A DNA stretch of 64,000 bases from Pseudomonas sp. H3(2019) (GTDB taxonomy: Bacteria; Pseudomonadota; Gammaproteobacteria; Pseudomonadales; Pseudomonadaceae), in contig NZ_VMSG01000021.1 of NCBI RefSeq assembly GCF_007713465.1, forward strand, positions 44,570 through 108,569. Reading direction: 5' to 3'. The stretch's first letter is position 1; the number at the start of each line of letters is the position of its first letter. Below, piece by piece: positions 54,246 to 60,581 of this stretch. The notes under the pieces were generated by a model. It did no database searches and had not been told where the DNA came from. It worked only from the letters and a program-made list of their open reading frames with translations. The position numbers and the translations under genes are program-made.

Positions 54246-55370
54246 ATGCGAAATTCGAAACTGAAAACCCTGCTTGCACCTACGCTTTTGAGCCTGGCGA
54301 TGTTCGCCGGGGCAACTCAGGCCGCCGCGCCGCTGCGTCCGCCTCAGGGCTATTTCGCGCCTGTGGATAAGTTCAAGACCGACGGCAACAGCGAAGGCTG
54401 CGATGCGATGCCGGCGCCGTACACCGGCGCCCTGCAATTTCGCAGCAAATACGAAGGCTCCGACAAGTCCCGGGCGACCCTGAACGTCGCATCGGAAAAA
54501 GCCTTTCGCGACACCACCGCCGACATCACCACACTCGAACGCGGCACCAGCAAACGGGTGATGCAGTTCATGCGCGACGGTCGCCCGGAACAGCTGGAGT
54601 GCACGCTCAATTGGCTCACCGCCTGGGCCAAGGCCGATGCGTTGATGTCCAGGGACTTCAACCACACCGGCAAGTCGATGCGCAAATGGGCGCTGGGCAG
54701 CATGGCTTCGGCCTACATCCGCCTGAAGTTCTCCGACTCTCATCCGCTGGCAACGCATCAGCAGGAAGCCCAAGTGATCGAGGCGTGGTTCAGCAAGATG
54801 GCCGATCAGGTGGTCAGCGACTGGGACAACCTGCCGCTCGAGCAAACCAACAACCACTCGTACTGGGCCGCCTGGTCGGTGATGGCAACGTCGGTCGCGA
54901 CCAACCGCCACGACCTGTTTGACTGGGCCGTGAAGGAATACAAGGTCGGCGCCCATCAGGTCGACGCGCAGGGCTTCTTGCCCAACGAACTCAAGCGCCA
55001 GCAACGGGCGCTGGCCTATCACAACTACGCCCTGCCACCACTGGCGATGATCGCCAGTTTTGCGCAGGTCAACGGTGTCGACTTGCGCCAGGAAAACAAC
55101 GGTGCGCTGAAGCGCCTCGGTGACCGGGTGCTCGCCGGGGTGAAAGACCCGCAAACGTTCGAGCAGAAAAATGGCAAGGAACAGGACATGACCGACCTCA
55201 AAGTCGACTCGAAATTCGCCTGGCTCGAACCCTTCTGCACGCTCTACACCTGCCCGGTCGATGTGCTGGAACGCAAGCATGCGATGCAGCCGTTCAAGAG
55301 CTTTCGACTGGGTGGGGATTTGACCAAGGTCTACGACCCGAGCCATGAGAAAGGCAACAAGGGTTCATAA
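54246..55370 (+). CDS. algL: Alginate lyase AlgL
   Basis: 374 residues from MRNSKLKTLLAP (ATG 54246, GAGGT upstream; the ATG at 54234 overlaps algX). Periplasmic lyase that removes stray alginate. The alpha/alpha barrel carries KYEGSDKSRA (substrate Lys), NNHSYWAAW (catalytic Asn-His) and RQQRALAYHNYAL (catalytic Arg/Tyr). Followed by a REP doublet, which is unusual inside the operon. Confidence 0.96.
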   Translation: MRNSKLKTLLAPTLLSLAMFAGATQAAAPLRPPQGYFAPVDKFKTDGNSEGCDAMPAPYTGALQFRSKYEGSDKSRATLNVASEKAFRDTTADITTLERGTSKRVMQFMRDGRPEQLECTLNWLTAWAKADALMSRDFNHTGKSMRKWALGSMASAYIRLKFSDSHPLATHQQEAQVIEAWFSKMADQVVSDWDNLPLEQTNNHSYWAAWSVMATSVATNRHDLFDWAVKEYKVGAHQVDAQGFLPNELKRQQRALAYHNYALPPLAMIASFAQVNGVDLRQENNGALKRLGDRVLAGVKDPQTFEQKNGKEQDMTDLKVDSKFAWLEPFCTLYTCPVDVLERKHAMQPFKSFRLGGDLTKVYDPSHEKGNKGS

Positions 55371-55388
55371 ACCGAACACAAATCCCCT

Positions 55389-55476
55389 GTGGGAGCGAGC
55401 CTGCTCGCGATTGCGGTCTGACATTCAACATCGATGTCGACTGACACACCCTCATCGCGAGCAGGCTCGCTCCCAC
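55389..55476. repeat. REP doublet inside the alginate operon (algL-algI)
   Basis: Inverted cores GTGGGAGCGAGCCTGCTCGC about 45 bp apart, same subtype as the copy at 1724. It occupies the 212-bp algL-algI gap. The transcript would fold it into a long hairpin. Two G-runs (6 and 8 G around TTT, 55525-55541) follow. Confidence 0.9.
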
Positions 55477-55582
55477 AGGGTCAGTGCAAGACGTGAGTTG
55501 AGTGATATGCCCCCAGATTTTCACGGGGGGTTTGGGGGGGGCCGTTGGCCCTTGACTGTTGGTTAAACAAGGAGAGATCAGG

Positions 55583-57061
55583 ATGGTGTTTTCATCCAAT
55601 GTGTTCCTGTTTTTGTTCTTGCCGATCTTTCTCGGCTTGTACTACTTGAGCGGGCAACGCTATCGCAACCTGCTACTGCTGATCGCCAGCTATGTGTTTT
55701 ATGCCTGGTGGCGCGTGGACTTCCTGGCACTGTTCGCCGGCGTCACGTTGTGGAACTACTGGATCGGCCTGAAAGTCGGTGCCGCCGGCGTGCGGACCCG
55801 ACCGGCGCAGCGCTGGCTGTTGCTCGGTGTGGCGGTGGACCTGTGCATCCTCGGCTACTTCAAGTACGCCAACTTCGGGGTCGACAACCTCAACGCGATC
55901 ATGGGCTCCATGGGCCTGTCGCCGTTCATCCTGACCCACGTGCTGTTGCCGATCGGTATCTCGTTCTACATCTTCGAGTCCATCAGCTACATCATCGACG
56001 TCTACCGTGGCGATACCCCGGCGACCCGCAACCTGATCGACTTCGCGGCGTTCGTGGCGATCTTCCCGCACCTGATCGCCGGCCCCGTGCTGCGCTTTCG
56101 CGACCTGGCCGACCAGTTCAACAACCGCACCCACACCCTCGACAAATTCTCCGAGGGCTGCACGAGGTTCATGCAGGGCTTCGTCAAAAAAGTCTTCATC
56201 GCCGACACTCTGGCGGTGGTCGCCGACCATTGCTTCGCCCTGCAAAACCCGACCACCGGCGATGCCTGGCTCGGCGCTCTGGCCTATACCGCGCAGCTGT
56301 ATTTCGACTTCTCCGGCTACAGCGACATGGCCATCGGTTTGGGCTTGATGATGGGCTTTCGCTTCATGGAAAACTTCAAGCAGCCGTACATCAGCCAGTC
56401 GATCACCGAGTTCTGGCGCCGCTGGCACATCAGCCTGTCGACCTGGCTGCGCGACTACCTCTACATCACCTTGGGCGGTAACCGCAAAGGCATGCTGATC
56501 ACCTACCGCAACCTGTTCCTGACCATGCTGCTCGGTGGTCTATGGCACGGTGCGAACATCACCTACATCGTCTGGGGTGCGTGGCACGGCATGTGGCTGG
56601 CGATTGAAAAAGCCATTGGCCTGAACACCTCGCCACGCCGCTTCAACCCGATCCGCTGGGCGCTGACCTTCCTGCTGGTGGTGATGGGCTGGGTGATTTT
56701 CCGTGCGGAAAACCTGCACGTTGCCGCTCGCATGTACGGCGCGATGTTCAGCTTCAGCGAGTGGTCGCTGTCGGAGCTCAACCGCGCCAGCCTCACCGGT
56801 CTGCAAGTCGCGACCCTGGCGGTGGCGTACGCCACGCTGGCGTTCTTTGGCCTGCGGGATTTTTACCGCAATCAGCCTGCGGCGCGGCTCGACGCCACGG
56901 CGAACAACCCTGTCAGCGGCGACGCCCAGGTGTTGGCGGCCGGTTGGGTTGCGGACTGGCCGCGTTACGCCATGCGCGCGCTGGTGCTGCTGCTGTTCAT
57001 CGCGTCGATCCTGAAACTCTCGGCGCAAAGCTTCTCGCCGTTCCTTTACTTCCAGTTCTGA
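55583..57061 (+). CDS. algI: Alginate O-acetylation protein AlgI (MBOAT)
   Basis: 492 residues from MVFSSNVFLFLFLPIF (GGAGAG upstream). Multi-pass inner-membrane MBOAT protein that moves acetyl groups across the membrane for AlgJ/AlgX. The invariant His322 lies in GLWHGANITY, the same number as in P. aeruginosa. SITEFWRRWHISLSTWLRDYLYI is the other signature. Confidence 0.96.
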   Translation: MVFSSNVFLFLFLPIFLGLYYLSGQRYRNLLLLIASYVFYAWWRVDFLALFAGVTLWNYWIGLKVGAAGVRTRPAQRWLLLGVAVDLCILGYFKYANFGVDNLNAIMGSMGLSPFILTHVLLPIGISFYIFESISYIIDVYRGDTPATRNLIDFAAFVAIFPHLIAGPVLRFRDLADQFNNRTHTLDKFSEGCTRFMQGFVKKVFIADTLAVVADHCFALQNPTTGDAWLGALAYTAQLYFDFSGYSDMAIGLGLMMGFRFMENFKQPYISQSITEFWRRWHISLSTWLRDYLYITLGGNRKGMLITYRNLFLTMLLGGLWHGANITYIVWGAWHGMWLAIEKAIGLNTSPRRFNPIRWALTFLLVVMGWVIFRAENLHVAARMYGAMFSFSEWSLSELNRASLTGLQVATLAVAYATLAFFGLRDFYRNQPAARLDATANNPVSGDAQVLAAGWVADWPRYAMRALVLLLFIASILKLSAQSFSPFLYFQF

Positions 57062-57072
57062 GGGATCTGACC

Positions 57073-58248
57073 ATGACCCGCTCATTACGTCTGTTCTACA
57101 TCGCCCTGTTCCTGGTGACCCTGTTGGTCCTGGGCCTGTGGTCGATGCGCAGCTTCTTTGGTTTCAACACCAACGCCGACGCAACCGTGCTCAACGGTCG
57201 CTGGAGCAAAGCCGTAGAGACTCACTACGACGAGCATTTCCCGATCAAACGCCTGGGCACCAACCTCTGGGCGGCGCTGGACTTCAAACTGTTCAACGAA
57301 GGTCGTCCGGGCGTGGTGCTCGGTCGCGACCAGTGGTTGTACAGCGATGAAGAATTCAACCCGGTGGTCAATGAAGAGCTGAACCTGCAAGGCAACTACG
57401 CGCTGGTCGAAGGCGTACGCCAAACCTTGAAAACCAAAGGCGTGCAACTGGTGATGGCAATTGTCCCGTCCAAGACTCGCCTGTACCCGGAACACCTGGG
57501 TGAAGTGAAACCGGCGCGCATCCACGCCGACCTCTACAAGGATTTCCACGCCCGTGTCGCCGCCGACAAAATCCTCGCCCCTGACCTGCTCGGCCCGCTG
57601 CAAAAAGCCAAGCAGAACGGCCAGCAAGTGTTCCTGCGCACCGACACGCACTGGACGCCCGAGGGCGCGCAAATTGCCGCCGAGCAATTGGCCAAAACCA
57701 TCGCCGACAAAACCCCGCTCAGCGGCCAGCCGCAGCGCTTTGTCACCGAACCGGCGGAGCAAGTCAGCCACAAGGGCGACCTGAGACTGTTCCTGCCGCT
57801 GGACCCGCTGTTCGAAAACCTGATGCCGGCGCCAGAGCCCCTGCAAAAGCGCAACACCCACGCGGTTGAGAACCAGCCTGCCGGTGACGACGCCTTGTTC
57901 GCCAACAACGAAGTGCCGGTAGCGCTGATCGGCACCAGCTACAGCGCCAACCCGAACTGGAACTTTGTCGGCGCGCTCAAGCAAGCGCTGCACAGCGACG
58001 TGGTCAATTACGCCGAAGACGGCCATGGCCCGATCCTGCCGATGCTCAGCTACCTGAACAGCGATGCCTTCAAGAACAGCCCGCCACAAGTGCTGATCTG
58101 GGAGTTTCCTGAACGCTATCTGCCTGTGAACAACGAAATCGGCGACGCCGACCCGCAGTGGGTTGCAGAGCTCAAACAAGCCGGTGCCCGCCAGCAAAAC
58201 CTAGCAATTAACCGCAAATCCGAGACGCCCGACCGGGCGCAAAACTGA
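57073..58248 (+). CDS. algJ: Alginate O-acetyltransferase AlgJ
   Basis: 391 residues; membrane-anchored through an N-terminal helix (LRLFYIALFLVTLLVLGLW) with a periplasmic SGNH-like domain. Asp191 and His193 (RTDTHWTPEGA) and Ser289 (GTSYS) give the catalytic set, one residue offset from P. aeruginosa. Thought to accept acetyl from AlgI and pass it on to AlgX. Confidence 0.95.
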   Translation: MTRSLRLFYIALFLVTLLVLGLWSMRSFFGFNTNADATVLNGRWSKAVETHYDEHFPIKRLGTNLWAALDFKLFNEGRPGVVLGRDQWLYSDEEFNPVVNEELNLQGNYALVEGVRQTLKTKGVQLVMAIVPSKTRLYPEHLGEVKPARIHADLYKDFHARVAADKILAPDLLGPLQKAKQNGQQVFLRTDTHWTPEGAQIAAEQLAKTIADKTPLSGQPQRFVTEPAEQVSHKGDLRLFLPLDPLFENLMPAPEPLQKRNTHAVENQPAGDDALFANNEVPVALIGTSYSANPNWNFVGALKQALHSDVVNYAEDGHGPILPMLSYLNSDAFKNSPPQVLIWEFPERYLPVNNEIGDADPQWVAELKQAGARQQNLAINRKSETPDRAQN

Positions 58249-58262
58249 AAGAGGTAACTCCT

Positions 58263-58916
58263 ATGACTTTCACCAAAACTCCTCGTCGTCTCGCCAAGAC
58301 CTTTGTCCTCGTAGCAGGTATGGGTCTGCTGTCCCAGGCCTTCGCTGGCGGTGACGCGGCGCTCTACGGCCCAGTCGCACCGAAAGGTTCGACCTTTGTG
58401 CGGATCTACAACGCCAGCAACGCCGAAATCAGCGCCAGCGTCGGCAGCACCGCCATCAGCGATGTCGCGCCACTGGGCAGCAGTGACTTCAGCTTCATGC
58501 CCGGTGGCGACTACAGCGCCAAGGTCGGCAGTCAGAGCCTGCCCCTGAAACTCGCCGCCGAGCACTATTACACCCTGGTCAACAACGCCAGCGGTCAACC
58601 GCTACTGATCGAAGAACCACCGTTCAAGAACAAGCAGAAATCCCTGGTCCGCGTGCAGAACCTCAGTGACAAGACACTGACCCTGAAGACCGCCGACGGC
58701 AAGACCGAAGTGGTCCAGGCCGTCGCGGCCAAGAGCCGCGGCGAGCGTGAAATCAACCCGGTGAAAGTCAGCCTGGCGCTGTTCGAGGGCGACAAGAAAG
58801 TCAGCGACGTGAAGCCGGTTGCCCTGGAGCGCGGTGAAGCGGCAGTGCTCTACGTCACCGGCAACGGCAGCAGCCTGTCGCCGGTCTGGGTAAAACGCCC
58901 GGTCTCGACACGCTAA
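58263..58916 (+). CDS. algF: Alginate O-acetylation protein AlgF
   Basis: 217 residues with a signal peptide (LVAGMGLLSQAFA) and two beta-sandwich domains (FVRIYNASNAEISASVGSTAISDVAPLGSSDF; then KSLVRVQNLSDKTLTLKTADGKTEVV). Periplasmic; required for acetylation, with no catalytic motif visible. RBS AAAGAGGT precedes the ATG. Confidence 0.95.
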   Translation: MTFTKTPRRLAKTFVLVAGMGLLSQAFAGGDAALYGPVAPKGSTFVRIYNASNAEISASVGSTAISDVAPLGSSDFSFMPGGDYSAKVGSQSLPLKLAAEHYYTLVNNASGQPLLIEEPPFKNKQKSLVRVQNLSDKTLTLKTADGKTEVVQAVAAKSRGEREINPVKVSLALFEGDKKVSDVKPVALERGEAAVLYVTGNGSSLSPVWVKRPVSTR

Positions 58917-58923
58917 TCGCGCG

Positions 58924-58990
58924 AGCTAATAGCTACAAGCCTCAAGCTGCAAGTGAAGAGCTTTCAACTTGCCGCTTGTAGCTTGCAGCT
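58924..58990. repeat. Palindromic repeat between algF and algA
   Basis: Inverted arms AGCTACAAGC (58931-58940) and GCTTGTAGCT (58974-58983) flanked by further partial complementarity. Same family as the repeat at 39441. The algA ribosome site TAGGAG follows. Confidence 0.75.
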
Positions 58991-59018
58991 CCTAACTGCA
59001 TTTAATAGGAGTAACACC

Positions 59019-60470
59019 ATGATTCCAGTGATCTTGTCAGGTGGTAGCGGCTCACGTCTTTGGCCGCTTTCGCGCAAGCAGTTCCCCAAGCAATTCCTCG
59101 CCCTGACGGGCGAACAAACGCTGTTCCAGCAAACCCTCGAGCGCCTGGTGTTCGACGGCATGGACAGCCCGATCGTGGTCTGCAACAAGGACCACCGTTT
59201 CATCGTCAACGAGCAACTGAGCAGCCGCAAACTGGAAGCCCAGCGCATCCTCATGGAGCCTTTCGGCCGTAACACCGCACCCGCCGTGGCGATGACCGCG
59301 ATGATGCTGGTCAATGAAGGTCGTGACGAACTGATGCTGGTGCTGCCGGCCGACCACGTGCTGGAAGACCAGAAAGCCCTGCAACGCGCCCTGGCTCTGG
59401 CCACCGTGGCTGCCGAGCGCGGTGAACTGGTGCTGTTCGGCGTACCGGCAACCAAACCGGAAACCGGGTACGGCTACATCAAATCCACTAACGATGCCTT
59501 GCTGCCCGAAGGCGTCAGCCGCGTCTCGCATTTCGTCGAAAAGCCCGACGTGAAACGCGCCACCGAGTTCGTCGAGGCCGGCGGTTATTTTTGGAACAGC
59601 GGCATGTTCCTGTTCCGCGCCAGCCGCTTCCTCGAAGAGCTGAAAAAACACGACCCGGACATCTACGACACCTGCCTGCTGACCCTGGAGCGCAGTGAAC
59701 AGGACGCCGACACCCTCACCTTCGACGACGCCACCTTCGCCTGCTGCCCGGACAATTCCATCGACTACGCAGTGATGGAAAAAACCCGGCGCGCCTGCGT
59801 GGTGCCACTCTCGGCTGGCTGGAGCGACGTCGGTTGCTGGTCGTCGCTGTGGGACGTGCATGAAAAAGACGCCAACGGCAACGTCACCAAAGGCGATGTG
59901 GTGATCCAGGACAGCCGCAATTGCATGATCCACGGCAACGGAAAACTGGTGTCGGTGATTGGCCTTGAGAACATCGTGGTGGTCGAAACCAAGGACGCCA
60001 TGATGATCGCCCACAAGGACAAGGTCCAAGGCGTCAAGCAGATGGTCAACACCCTCAACGAACAAGGCCGCAGCGAAACCCAGAACCACTGCGAGGTCTA
60101 CCGTCCGTGGGGCTCCTACGACTCGGTGGACATGGGCGGACGCTTTCAGGTCAAGCACATCTCGGTCAAACCGGGCGCGTGCCTGTCGCTGCAAATGCAC
60201 CACCACCGCGCCGAACACTGGATCGTGGTCAGCGGCACCGCCGAAGTGACCTGCGACGAAAACGTGTTCCTGCTGACCGAGAACCAGTCGACCTACATCC
60301 CGATCGCTTCGGTCCACCGTTTGCGTAATCCGGGGAAGATTCCGCTGGAGATTATCGAAGTGCAATCGGGGAGCTACCTCGGCGAAGACGATATCGAGCG
60401 GTTTGAGGATATCTATGGTCGGTCTACGCCGATTGAGCGTGGGGTTTCGGTGAAAACCATCGCGCAATGA
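59019..60470 (+). CDS. algA: Phosphomannose isomerase / GDP-mannose pyrophosphorylase
   Basis: 483 residues from MIPVILSGGSGSRLWPLSRKQFPKQF (ATG 59019). Bifunctional: the N-terminal nucleotidyltransferase (about 1-290) makes GDP-mannose; the C-terminal cupin (about 350-480) isomerises fructose 6-phosphate to mannose 6-phosphate, with metal ligands in LQMHHHRAEHWIVVSG. It supplies the first and third steps of the GDP-mannuronate pathway and ends the operon. Confidence 0.97.
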   Translation: MIPVILSGGSGSRLWPLSRKQFPKQFLALTGEQTLFQQTLERLVFDGMDSPIVVCNKDHRFIVNEQLSSRKLEAQRILMEPFGRNTAPAVAMTAMMLVNEGRDELMLVLPADHVLEDQKALQRALALATVAAERGELVLFGVPATKPETGYGYIKSTNDALLPEGVSRVSHFVEKPDVKRATEFVEAGGYFWNSGMFLFRASRFLEELKKHDPDIYDTCLLTLERSEQDADTLTFDDATFACCPDNSIDYAVMEKTRRACVVPLSAGWSDVGCWSSLWDVHEKDANGNVTKGDVVIQDSRNCMIHGNGKLVSVIGLENIVVVETKDAMMIAHKDKVQGVKQMVNTLNEQGRSETQNHCEVYRPWGSYDSVDMGGRFQVKHISVKPGACLSLQMHHHRAEHWIVVSGTAEVTCDENVFLLTENQSTYIPIASVHRLRNPGKIPLEIIEVQSGSYLGEDDIERFEDIYGRSTPIERGVSVKTIAQ

Positions 60471-60488
60471 GTGAACGGTAAAATAGGA

Positions 60489-60543
60489 AGCCCCCGTCCA
60501 GCCGACTGCGTTCCTATCCGCAGTGGGTTGGGTGGGGGCTTTT
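60489..60543 (+). terminator. Terminator of the alginate operon
   Basis: Outer stem AGCCCCC/GGGGGCT with an inner stem GACTGCG/CGCAGT and a following TTTT, 19 bp after the algA stop. Confidence 0.8.
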
Positions 60544-60554
60544 GCTGGTGTCCG

Positions 60555-60581
60555 TTTAACGAGGGAGTTGGTGTCCGGTTT
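60555..60581 (+). repeat. Left copy of a 27-bp inverted repeat flanking the tccC region
   Basis: It reads TTTAACG, then AGG, then GAGTTGGTGTCCGGTTT. The same sequence with one base missing occurs on the opposite strand at 63962-63987. The two face inward around 3.4 kb. The tccC stop codon overlaps this copy by two bases. A partial direct copy TGGTGTCCGTTTA lies immediately to the left at 60546. Confidence 0.85.
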
